64,000 nt of DNA from NCEH01 sp040049195 (GTDB taxonomy: Bacteria; Pseudomonadota; Alphaproteobacteria; Rhizobiales; Xanthobacteraceae), in assembly GCF_040049195.1 (NCBI RefSeq), contig NZ_JBDZDL010000004.1; one strand, given 5' to 3'. Shown here in pieces: positions 26,723-34,008 of the stretch (positions are counted from its first letter, which is position 1; every line of letters begins with the position of its first letter). The translations under genes were made by a program, and so were the position numbers. The notes beneath the pieces are model-generated. The model was not told the origin of the DNA, did not search any database, and saw only the letters and a list, made by a program, of their open reading frames with translations.

Positions 26723-27826
26723 TCAGGAGCGACCGCGCATGCGGATGTTGAAGCTGTCGTAGGAATATTCCGCGATCTGCCACCACAGCAGCTGTTCGGA
26801 ACGGATGCTGACCAGGCTTTCCAGGGCTTGCTTGAAGCTCGGATTCTGCGCCGCCAGCGTGTTGTAAAGCTCGAACGAGGCCTTGTAGCCCGCTTCCAGG
26901 ATCGGCGTGGAGAAGGCCCGCAGCTCCGCCCCCTGCTGCACCAGCCGGCGCAGGGCGGGCGGGTTCACCGCATCGTATTTCGCCAGCATCCAATTGTTCG
27001 CGGCCTCGCAGGCATTGGCGAGAATCGCCTGGTAATTCTTGGGCAGCTTGTCCCACTGGTCCTTGTTGATGAGCAGGTGGAGCATGGCGCCGCCTTCCCA
27101 CCAGCCGGGGTAGTAATAATATTTCGCCACCTTCACGAGGCCGAGCTTCTCGTCGTCATAGGGGCCGACGAATTCGGCGGCATCGATGGTGCCGCGCTCC
27201 AGGGCGGGATAGACATCGCTCGGCGGCAATTGCTGCGGCACCACGCCGAGCTTGGCCAGAACCTGGCCGCCGATGCCGCCGATGCGGAACTTCAGCCCCT
27301 TTAGATCCTCGACCGTATTGATTTCCTTGCGGAAGAAGCCGCCCATCTGGGTGCCGGAATTGCCCATGGGAATGCCGACCGTATTGTACTTCGCCAGCAC
27401 GCCATTGATGATGTCGGCGCCGCCGCTGAAGAACCACCAGGAATGCTGCTGGCGCGAGTTGAAGCCGAACGGCACGCCGGTGCCGAAGGCCAGGGTGGGA
27501 TCTTTGCCGATATAGAAATACGTGGCGCTCTGGGCGCATTCCACCGTGCCGTTCTGCACCGCGTCGAGCGCCTGGAGCCCCGGCACGATTTCGCCGGCCG
27601 GAAAGGTCTGGATCTGGAACTTGCCGTCGGTGGCCTCGCTCACCATTTTCGAGAGAGTCTGCGCGGTGCCGAAGATGGTATCGAGCGAACGGGGGAACGA
27701 AGAGGTCAGGCGCCACTTCACCTCAGGCTGGCTCTGCGCGAGCGCCGGCATGGCGAGGGTGGTGGCTGCGGTCGCGGCGATCGCGGTGCCGGAAGCGCCG
27801 AGAAAACGGCGGCGTGCGGTATCCAT
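26723..27826 (-). CDS. TRAP transporter solute-binding protein (DctP family), Tat-exported
   Basis: 367 aa. The N-terminus ARRRFLGASGTAIAATAATT is a twin-arginine signal. The mature protein has the DctP fold: EVKWRLTSSFPRSLDTIFGT, a linker region with ALDAVQNGTVE, DLKGLKFRIGGIGGQVLAKLG containing the Arg that binds a substrate carboxylate, and GTIDAAEFVGPYDDEKLG. The size and sequence are like the TakP/2-oxoacid-binding subgroup. AGGAG lies 7 nt before the ATG. No DctQ or DctM membrane gene is adjacent, so it must serve a transporter encoded elsewhere. Confidence 0.93.
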   Translation of the reverse strand: MDTARRRFLGASGTAIAATAATTLAMPALAQSQPEVKWRLTSSFPRSLDTIFGTAQTLSKMVSEATDGKFQIQTFPAGEIVPGLQALDAVQNGTVECAQSATYFYIGKDPTLAFGTGVPFGFNSRQQHSWWFFSGGADIINGVLAKYNTVGIPMGNSGTQMGGFFRKEINTVEDLKGLKFRIGGIGGQVLAKLGVVPQQLPPSDVYPALERGTIDAAEFVGPYDDEKLGLVKVAKYYYYPGWWEGGAMLHLLINKDQWDKLPKNYQAILANACEAANNWMLAKYDAVNPPALRRLVQQGAELRAFSTPILEAGYKASFELYNTLAAQNPSFKQALESLVSIRSEQLLWWQIAEYSYDSFNIRMRGRS

Positions 27827-27982
27827 GGGGATCTCCTGAGCGTCTTCGTTCTTATGTCTTGGTTGGGGCGTCTTGATTTTGTCGCGGGAGAGGTGTCACG
27901 ACGGAACGGTGGCGTCAATCGCGGCGTCTGCCTGCCGCGTCGCAGCATCGTGAACCCGCGTCCTTCTGTGAGGATTGAGCTT

Positions 27983-28495
27983 ATGTTTCGGCCGACCTGG
28001 ATAGCCGCTTTGCTGGCGCTCGCGATTGCCGCACCTTCCGCGGCCGGCGCGCAGGAGCCGGACCTGATCTTCAAGAAGTCCACGGTGTGGAAATTCCTGA
28101 CCCCCGACGACAAGCTCGCGGTCTATGGCATCGACGATCCGGTGGTGTCCGGCGTCGCCTGCCATTACACCACGCCCGAGAAGGGCGGGATCTCGGGCAT
28201 GGTCGGGGTGGCGGAGCAGACTTCGGACATCTCCCTCGCCTGCCGGCAGATCGGCCCGATCTCGTTCACGAAGAAGTTCGAGCAGGGCGACGTGGTGTTC
28301 CGCGAGAGCCGCTCCTTCTTCTTCAAGAAGATGCAGATCGTGCGGGGCTGCGACACCAAGCGCAACGTGCTGGTCTATCTCGTCTATTCCGACAAGCTGA
28401 TCGACGGCAGCCCGAAGAATTCCACCTCCACCGTGCCGATCATGCCGTGGGGGACCTCGGGCGAGGTGCCGCGTTGTGCCGATTTCCTGAAATAG
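27983..28495 (+). CDS. creA: CreA family periplasmic protein
   Basis: 170 aa from ATG 27983; the longer frame overlaps the intergenic region and lacks protein character. A signal peptide (MFRPTWIAALLALAIAAPSAAGA) precedes the CreA domain: DDPVVSGVACHYTTPEKGG, DISLACRQIGPI, then SFFFKKMQIVRGCDTKRNVLVYLVYSDKL, with three cysteines as in the family. Its role is unknown despite being conserved in many Proteobacteria. It is divergent from the TRAP binding protein gene. Confidence 0.92.
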   Translation: MFRPTWIAALLALAIAAPSAAGAQEPDLIFKKSTVWKFLTPDDKLAVYGIDDPVVSGVACHYTTPEKGGISGMVGVAEQTSDISLACRQIGPISFTKKFEQGDVVFRESRSFFFKKMQIVRGCDTKRNVLVYLVYSDKLIDGSPKNSTSTVPIMPWGTSGEVPRCADFLK

Positions 28496-28540
28496 CGCGG
28501 CAGCGGCGCTGCGCGCGCGGGATTCAGCGCGTGTGAACGG

Positions 28541-28855
28541 TCAGCGCGTACAGGTGATGGCGACGACGGCGGGGCAGTTCTGCCCCGTGCAGACGGCGCG
28601 CGGGGTCTGCTGGGTGCTGGCGATGGGGACGATGCCGCTGGCGTCGGCGATCCGGCCATAGTCGAGAGCGCGCGTATAATCGTGGGTGTGGCACCAGGCC
28701 GTGGCGACCTGTTCGCCGCACCGTTCGCCGTTGGCCAGGCACATGTCGACGCCATAGGCGTCGGAATTTTCGATCAGGAAGATTCGCGTCTCCGCCGACG
28801 CGGCGCCCGAGACGAGCATGAAAGCGGCGGCGAGAAGCAAAGCGGGTTTCTGCAT
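28541..28855 (-). CDS. Small exported cysteine-rich protein
   Basis: 104 aa from ATG 28855, where a clear signal peptide begins (MQKPALLLAAAFMLVSGAASA). The mature part of about 83 residues contains six cysteines (MCLANGERCGEQ, TAWCHTH, VCTGQNCPAV, ITCTR), enough for three disulfides. It has no recognised family, though the Cys spacing resembles other small periplasmic proteins of Hyphomicrobiales. It is convergent with creA (45 nt between stops). Confidence 0.75.
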   Translation of the reverse strand: MQKPALLLAAAFMLVSGAASAETRIFLIENSDAYGVDMCLANGERCGEQVATAWCHTHDYTRALDYGRIADASGIVPIASTQQTPRAVCTGQNCPAVVAITCTR

Positions 28856-29082
28856 GGGCAGATCGGGAACCTCTGAGGGACCCGAGGGCCTGATACCGAC
28901 ATCAGGCGCGGGGGCCGCAGGAATGACGCGCGAAACAGATACGCGATACCGAAGCGGGATTGGCATAGCCGCGTCGCAGCATTTTGGTCAACCCTATCCC
29001 TGGGGCACGAGGCGGGCGCACGATCGCGCCGGCTGAAATCGGCGGCGCGGCCATAAAGCGCCCGCCGGAGCGCGGAATCGGC

Positions 29083-29111
29083 TTGACGCTTGCGTGATCG
29101 CCTCCCATTGT
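29083..29111 (+). promoter_or_regulatory. Candidate promoter for the cysS operon
   Basis: TTGACG, a 17 nt spacer and CATTGT fit a housekeeping promoter with a weak -10. Transcription would begin at about 29118, almost at the ATG of the short leader frame, implying a leaderless or nearly leaderless start. Confidence 0.45.
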
Positions 29112-29119
29112 CCCGCGCC

Positions 29120-29176
29120 ATGAACGGCCAGATTTCAGCGCGCCCGCGCGCCCACCTGTCGATTATCTGCGGTTAG
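29120..29176 (+). CDS. Putative leader peptide upstream of cysS
   Basis: An 18 codon reading frame, MNGQISARPRAHLSIICG, ending in TAG. Its only cysteine codon (TGC, 29168-29170) is the penultimate sense codon. No Shine-Dalgarno precedes it, but the predicted transcription start lies at the ATG. It sits 117 nt upstream of cysS. Downstream, TTTGGAC at 29225-29231 can pair with either of two GTCCAA copies (29262-29267, or 29271-29276 next to the cysS ribosome binding site). Such a layout suggests attenuation in response to charged cysteinyl-tRNA. This is inference from position and structure; it could be a chance frame. Confidence 0.35.
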   Translation: MNGQISARPRAHLSIICG

Positions 29177-29224
29177 CCCGAATAGCTGGCCGCGGCCGTC
29201 CTATGCTGCACCCCTCTTGAGGAG

Positions 29225-29277
29225 TTTGGACGCCCCGGCCGGCCCGGAGCGGCGCCAGCGCGTCCAATAGGTCCAAA
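29225..29277 (+). promoter_or_regulatory. Mutually exclusive hairpins in the cysS leader
   Basis: TTGGACGC (29226-29233) pairs perfectly with GCGTCCAA (29260-29267). The same arm, extended as TTTGGAC (29225-29231), pairs with GTCCAAA (29271-29277), whose last base begins the AGGGGAG ribosome binding site. One fold leaves the site free and the other partly blocks it. Confidence 0.4.
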
Positions 29278-29293
29278 GGGGAGCACACGATCC

Positions 29294-30682
29294 ATGGAGC
29301 TGCGGCTCTACAACACCCTGACCCGGTCGAAAGACCCGTTCCGGCCCATCGATCCGGCCAATGTGCGGATGTATGTGTGCGGCCCCACGGTCTATGACCA
29401 CGCCCACATCGGCAATGCACGGCCGGTGATCGTGTTCGACGTGCTGTTCCGCCTGCTGCGGCGCCTCTATGGCGAGCGGCACGTGACCTATGTGCGCAAC
29501 ATCACGGACGTGGACGACAAGATCAACGCGCGCGCGGCCGAGCGCTCGATCTCGATCCGCGATTTGACCGAGGAGACCTACGACTGGTTCCGCAAGGACA
29601 CGGCGGAGCTCGGCTGCCTGCGCCCCACGGTGGAGCCGCGCGCCACCGAGCATATCGCGGAGATGAAGATCCTCATCGAGCGGCTGGTGGCCTCCGGGCA
29701 CGCTTATGTCGCGGAGGATCACGTTCTGTTCAACGTGCCGGCCATGCCGGATTATGGCCGCCTCTCGCGCCGCCCGCTGGACGAGATGATCGCCGGCGCG
29801 CGCGTGGATGTGGCCCCCTACAAGCGCGATGCCATGGACTTCGTGCTGTGGAAGCCGAGCGCGGAGGGCGTGCCGGGGTGGGATTCGCCCTGCGGCATCG
29901 CCGTGCCGGGCCGTCCGGGCTGGCATATCGAGTGCTCGGCCATGTCGTGGAAGCATCTGGGCGAGACCTTCGACATCCATGGCGGCGGCATCGATCTCGT
30001 GTTTCCCCACCATGAGAACGAGATCGCCCAGACCCGCTGCGCGTTCGACAGCGGCGTGATGGCGCGGGTGTGGATGCACAACGGCTTCCTGATGCTGGAA
30101 GGCGAGAAGATGTCCAAGTCGCTGGGCAATTTCGTCACCATCCGCGAATTGCTGAACGACTGGCCGGGCGAGGTGCTGCGCCTCGCCATGCTCTCCACCC
30201 ATTATCGCCAGCCCATCAACTGGACCCGGCAGGGCATCGGCTTTGCCGCCAAGACGCTGGACAAATGGTATCGCATCGTCGGCGACGAGCCGGCGGAGAG
30301 CGAGAGTGAAAATCCGTTCGAAGCGGAGATCGCCGAGCGGCTGGGGGACGACCTGAACTCCCCGTCCGCCATCACCCATCTGCATCATCTCGCCGAGGTC
30401 GCGGAGGATGTGGATTCCTCCTCGGCGCTGAAGCGTCGTTTCAAGGCGGCGGCCAATCTCATGGGCCTGCTGCAGGAGACGGAGAGCGAGTGGAGGGCCC
30501 GCCAGGCCCAGGATGCGGCGGTGGACCCCGCCATGGTCGAAGAGCTGATCGCCGCCCGCAACGCGGCGCGCAAGGCCCGCGACTTCGCCGCGGCGGATCA
30601 TATCCGCGAGCAATTGGCGGCGAAGGGCGTGGTGTTGATGGACGGCAAGGACGGAACCACCTCCTGGGAGGTGACGCGGTGA
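29294..30682 (+). CDS. cysS: Cysteinyl-tRNA synthetase
   Basis: 462 aa class I synthetase charging tRNA-Cys. The HIGH motif appears as HIGN (38-41), and the KMSKS loop is intact at 272-276. Zinc and cysteine are bound through Cys29 in CGPTVYD and the later HIECSAMSWKHLG and GGGIDLVFPHHENE segments. A helical anticodon-binding domain completes the enzyme. The stop TGA overlaps the next start as TGATG, making cysS the first gene of a three-gene operon with a GNAT acetyltransferase and citramalate synthase. Confidence 0.97.
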   Translation: MELRLYNTLTRSKDPFRPIDPANVRMYVCGPTVYDHAHIGNARPVIVFDVLFRLLRRLYGERHVTYVRNITDVDDKINARAAERSISIRDLTEETYDWFRKDTAELGCLRPTVEPRATEHIAEMKILIERLVASGHAYVAEDHVLFNVPAMPDYGRLSRRPLDEMIAGARVDVAPYKRDAMDFVLWKPSAEGVPGWDSPCGIAVPGRPGWHIECSAMSWKHLGETFDIHGGGIDLVFPHHENEIAQTRCAFDSGVMARVWMHNGFLMLEGEKMSKSLGNFVTIRELLNDWPGEVLRLAMLSTHYRQPINWTRQGIGFAAKTLDKWYRIVGDEPAESESENPFEAEIAERLGDDLNSPSAITHLHHLAEVAEDVDSSSALKRRFKAAANLMGLLQETESEWRARQAQDAAVDPAMVEELIAARNAARKARDFAAADHIREQLAAKGVVLMDGKDGTTSWEVTR

Positions 30683-31212
30683 TGGCAAAGACCCCCGATT
30701 CCGAAGCCGCCGATGCCTTGCCGCGCCCGGCGCTGCGGCCGCTGCTGCCCTCGGATACCGAGACGCTGGCGGCGATCTTCCGCGCCTCGGTTGAGGAACT
30801 GACCGGCGAGGATTACGACACCGACCAGCAGGAAGCCTGGATCGGCGCGGCCGACGACGAGGCGGCCTTCGGTGCCCGCCTCGCGGCGGAGCTGACCCTG
30901 GTGGCCACCATGGGCGGCACGCCGGTGGGCTTCATCGCGCTCAAGGGCGATGAGCTGATCGACATGCTCTATGTGCATCCGGGCGTCGCCGGGAAGGGCG
31001 TCGGCACGCTGCTGTGCGAGGCGGCGGAGACCATCGCCAAGGCGCGCGGCAAGGAAACCCTGACGGTGGACGCCAGCGACACGGCGCAGCGCTTCTTCGC
31101 CCGGCGCGGCTATGTGCCCCAGCGGCGCAACACGGTGCCGCTCGGCAATGCGTGGCTCGGCAACACCACCATGCAGAAGACCTTGCCGGAGCTGAAGGCC
31201 CAATCGTCATGA
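30682..31212 (+). CDS. GNAT family N-acetyltransferase
   Basis: 176 aa from ATG 30682, which overlaps the cysS stop as TGATG; its own stop overlaps cimA as ATGA. The GNAT fold is clear: VATMGGTPVGFIALKGDELIDMLYVHP, then the acetyl-CoA pyrophosphate loop GVAGKGVGTLLCEAA (Q/RxxGxG-type), and the C-terminal DTAQRFFARRGYVPQRRN. It probably acetylates an amine of a small molecule or protein terminus. The substrate is unknown. Tight coupling to cysS and cimA may reflect only a growth-linked operon. Confidence 0.9.
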   Translation: MAKTPDSEAADALPRPALRPLLPSDTETLAAIFRASVEELTGEDYDTDQQEAWIGAADDEAAFGARLAAELTLVATMGGTPVGFIALKGDELIDMLYVHPGVAGKGVGTLLCEAAETIAKARGKETLTVDASDTAQRFFARRGYVPQRRNTVPLGNAWLGNTTMQKTLPELKAQSS

Positions 31213-32858
31213 CCGCCGCCGCCGCGGCTTCCGCCCCGCAGGCCGCGCCGGATCCGGCGCGCGAACGCCTTTATCTCTATGACACCACCTTGCGCGACGG
31301 GGCACAGACCCAGGGCGTCGATTTCACCCTGGCCGACAAGCTCACGGTCATCGGCCTGCTGGACCGGCTCGGCATCGATTATGCCGAGGCCGGATATCCC
31401 GGCGCCAATCCCACCGACACGGCGCTGTTCGCGGAAAAGCGCCCCGCGCGGGCGAAGATCGCCGCCTTCGGCATGACCAAGCGGGCCGGGCGCTCGGCCT
31501 CCAACGATCCCGGCATCGCCGCGCTGGTGTCGGCCCAGGCGGACGCGGTGTGCCTGGTCGCCAAGGCGTCCGCGTTCCAGGTGCGGGTGGCGCTGGAGAC
31601 CAGCGAAGAGGAGAATCTCGCCTCGATCCGCGAGAGCGTCGCGGCGGTGGTGGCCGCCGGGCGCGAGGCGCTGGTGGATTGCGAGCATTTCTTCGACGGC
31701 TACAAGGAGAAGCCGGACTTCGCCCTGGCCTGCGCCCGCGCGGCCTATGAGGCGGGCGCGCGCTGGGTGGTGCTGTGCGACACCAATGGCGGCACCCTGC
31801 CGCATGAGGTTTCGCAGATCGTCGGCGCGGTGACGGCCGTGGTGCCCGGCGATCATGTGGGCATCCATGCTCATAACGACACCGAACAGGCGGTTGCCAA
31901 TTCTTTGGCCGCCGTGCTGGCCGGCGCGCGGCAGATCCAGGGCACGCTGAACGGGCTCGGGGAACGCTGCGGCAATGCCAATCTGTGCTCGCTCATCCCC
32001 ACCCTGGCGCTGAAGGCGCCGTTCGCGAGCCGGTTCGATCTCGGCGCGACCGCTGGAGCGCTCGCGGAAATTGCCCCGGTCTCGCGCCATCTCGACGAGA
32101 TGCTGAACCGCGCGCCGAACCGCCATGCGCCTTACGTGGGCGAGAGCGCGTTCGCCACCAAGGCCGGCATCCATGCCTCCGCGCTGATGAAGGACCCGAC
32201 CACCTACGAGCATGTTCCGCCCGAAAAGGTGGGCAACCGGCGCAAGGTGCTGGTCTCCGACCAGGCCGGCCGCTCCAACGTGCTGGCCGAGCTGGAGCGG
32301 CTCGGCGTCGACGTGGACAGGCAGGATCCCCGCCTGGTGCGGCTGCTGGACGAGGTGAAGCAGCGCGAGCACCTCGGCTATGCCTATGAGGCGGCGGACG
32401 CCTCCTTCGCCCTGCTGGCGCGGCGCATGCTCGGCTCGGTGCCGGATTTCTTCTTCGTGGAGCGGTTTTCCGTGCAGGTGGAGCGCCGCTACAACGCGCG
32501 CGGCGAGCTGGCCACCGTGGCCGAGGCGGTCGTGAAGGTGAAGGTGGACGAAGAGACCCTGATCTCCGCCGCCGAGGGCAATGGCCCGGTGAACGCGCTC
32601 GACCTCGCCCTGCGCAAGGATCTCGGCAAGTACCAGCCCTATATCGCGGGGCTGCGGCTCACCGATTATCGCGTGCGCATCCTCGACGGCGGCACAAGCG
32701 CGGTGACGCGGGTGCTGATCGAGAGCGCGGACGAGACCGGCGCGCGCTGGACCACGGTCGGCGTCTCGCCCAACATCATCGACGCCTCGTTCGAGGCGCT
32801 GCTGGATTCCATCACCTGGAAGCTGATCCAGGCCGGCGCGCCCGCCGCGCGGGGCTGA
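31209..32858 (+). CDS. cimA: (R)-citramalate synthase
   Basis: 549 aa. It has the HMGL-like catalytic barrel (YDTTLRDGAQTQGVDFTL, HAHNDTEQAVANSL, NGLGERCGNANLCSL) and the C-terminal LeuA-type regulatory domain. The DTTLRDGAQTQG motif with Gln-Thr-Gln is typical of the CimA/TIGR00977 group rather than LeuA. It condenses pyruvate and acetyl-CoA to citramalate, giving a threonine-independent route to isoleucine; assimilation roles in C1/C2 metabolism are also known. The start overlaps the acetyltransferase stop (ATGA). Confidence 0.93.
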   Translation: MTAAAAASAPQAAPDPARERLYLYDTTLRDGAQTQGVDFTLADKLTVIGLLDRLGIDYAEAGYPGANPTDTALFAEKRPARAKIAAFGMTKRAGRSASNDPGIAALVSAQADAVCLVAKASAFQVRVALETSEEENLASIRESVAAVVAAGREALVDCEHFFDGYKEKPDFALACARAAYEAGARWVVLCDTNGGTLPHEVSQIVGAVTAVVPGDHVGIHAHNDTEQAVANSLAAVLAGARQIQGTLNGLGERCGNANLCSLIPTLALKAPFASRFDLGATAGALAEIAPVSRHLDEMLNRAPNRHAPYVGESAFATKAGIHASALMKDPTTYEHVPPEKVGNRRKVLVSDQAGRSNVLAELERLGVDVDRQDPRLVRLLDEVKQREHLGYAYEAADASFALLARRMLGSVPDFFFVERFSVQVERRYNARGELATVAEAVVKVKVDEETLISAAEGNGPVNALDLALRKDLGKYQPYIAGLRLTDYRVRILDGGTSAVTRVLIESADETGARWTTVGVSPNIIDASFEALLDSITWKLIQAGAPAARG

Positions 32859-32888
32859 ACGCCCCAGGCCGGAGCGTGCTTTAAGCGC

Positions 32889-33494
32889 TCACATGCCCTG
32901 GATGGCCGTGCTCGCGGCGTGGATGTCGGCTTCCTTCACCCCGGCCGCGGCGGCCTGGAGCATGGGCAGGATCTGTCCGGCATCTTCCGCCACCAGCAGG
33001 TTCACCGGCGTCGTGCCCCGGATGAAGGCGTTCGCCCGCATATGGTCGAGCAGCGACAGGAACGGGTCCCAGAAACCGGCGATGTTCGCCACCAGGATGG
33101 GCTTGCGATGCTGGCCGAGCTGGGCCCAGGTGAGCTGCTCCACCAGTTCCTCCAGCGTGCCGACCCCGCCCGGCAGGGCGACGAAGGCGTCCGCGCGCTC
33201 GAACATCAGCTTCTTGCGCTCGTGCATGTCGGTGGTGACGACGAGTTCGCCGCCATGGTCGAAGGCGCGTTCGCGGGAGATCAGGAATTGCGGGATGATG
33301 CCCGTCACTTCGCCACCGTTGCGCGCCACGGCGGTCGCGACTTCCCCCATCAACCCCACGCCGCCGCCGCCATAGACGAGGCGCACGCCGTTGCGGGCGA
33401 GGATTTCGCCGAACCGGCGGGCTTCCTCGAGGAAGATCGGGTCCGAGCCCGGGGAGGAACCGCAATAGACGCACACGCTTTCGATACGTGCCAT
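32889..33494 (-). CDS. LOG family protein (nucleoside 5'-monophosphate phosphoribohydrolase-like)
   Basis: 201 aa from ATG 33494; nine further codons lead back to GTG 33521. It has the lysine-decarboxylase-like Rossmann fold of LOG proteins: VCVYCGSSPGSDP, VYGGGGVGLMGEVA, and the hallmark PGGVGTLEEL. Family members hydrolyse cytokinin riboside monophosphates or related AMP derivatives to the free base. In bacteria the physiological substrate is usually unknown. It is convergent with cimA (30 nt) and divergent from the arsR-type gene. Confidence 0.92.
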   Translation of the reverse strand: MARIESVCVYCGSSPGSDPIFLEEARRFGEILARNGVRLVYGGGGVGLMGEVATAVARNGGEVTGIIPQFLISRERAFDHGGELVVTTDMHERKKLMFERADAFVALPGGVGTLEELVEQLTWAQLGQHRKPILVANIAGFWDPFLSLLDHMRANAFIRGTTPVNLLVAEDAGQILPMLQAAAAGVKEADIHAASTAIQGM

Positions 33495-33629
33495 GGGGCC
33501 TGCTTTGATATGTGTGTTCACTGTCTGTCACATGGCCGACGTTACCCGCCGGCTCCTTCAAATTGATGATGCGCCGCGACGAATTCGTGACGCGGGAGAA
33601 AACAACGACCCCGCCTTGTTTTGGTTCAG

Positions 33630-33658
33630 ATCATCGTTTATCGCCGATGGCCGATGAT
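33630..33658 (+). promoter_or_regulatory. Possible ArsR-type operator over the regulator start
   Basis: ATCATCG (33630-33636) and CGATGAT (33652-33658) form an inverted repeat spanning the proposed start codon of the ArsR-family gene, consistent with autoregulation. The arms are short, so confidence is low. Confidence 0.3.
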
Positions 33659-33998
33659 TGATGCTTTCCCTTCCTCGGCCGAATCGGAGCAGCTTGCGCT
33701 GCAATTGCGGGCGCTCGCCCATCCCGCGCGCCTCAAGGTGCTCGAGACCCTCGCGCGCCACGAGGCTTGCGTGTGCGGGGAAATCGTCGCCGGTCTCCCC
33801 CTGGCGCAATCGACCGTGTCGCAACACATAAAGGTTCTCGCGGAAGCGGGCCTGGTGCGCGCCACGCTGGACGGTCCGCGATCCTGCTATTGCATCGACC
33901 ACGCGGCGCTGAGCGCCTTGCGCGGCCGCCTCGATGGCCTGTTCGCCGCGCTCGCTTCGGCGGGCGATGCCGCGCGCACGGCAGCGCTTCAAGAATAA
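33654..33998 (+). CDS. ArsR/SmtB-family transcriptional regulator
   Basis: 114 aa from ATG 33654; an alternative TTG lies at 33621. It is a winged-helix protein: LALQLRALAHPARLKVLETLARH, then EACVCGEIVAGLPLAQSTVSQHIKVLAEAGLV, and the wing RATLDGPRSCYCIDH. The Cys-x-Cys pair in ACVCGE sits at the alpha-3 metal site, as in arsenic or cadmium/lead sensors, so a thiophilic metal or oxidation signal is plausible. The gene is 10 nt upstream of an ATM1-type ABC exporter and likely controls it. Confidence 0.9.
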   Translation: MIDAFPSSAESEQLALQLRALAHPARLKVLETLARHEACVCGEIVAGLPLAQSTVSQHIKVLAEAGLVRATLDGPRSCYCIDHAALSALRGRLDGLFAALASAGDAARTAALQE

Positions 33999-34008
33999 GT
34001 AGGTTTTG

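Larger units (their letters stand above)
28856..29293. other. 438 nt non-coding region upstream of cysS
   Basis: The left 220 nt show no feature I can support. The right part holds a candidate promoter (29083-29111), a short cysteine-containing reading frame (29120-29176) and a set of competing inverted repeats (29225-29277) just ahead of the cysS ribosome binding site. Confidence 0.6.

Noticed and set aside
29207..29218. CCCCTC segment as anti-Shine-Dalgarno for cysS
   Set aside because: Only about five complementary bases, too short to claim a structure separate from the 29225-29277 hairpins.
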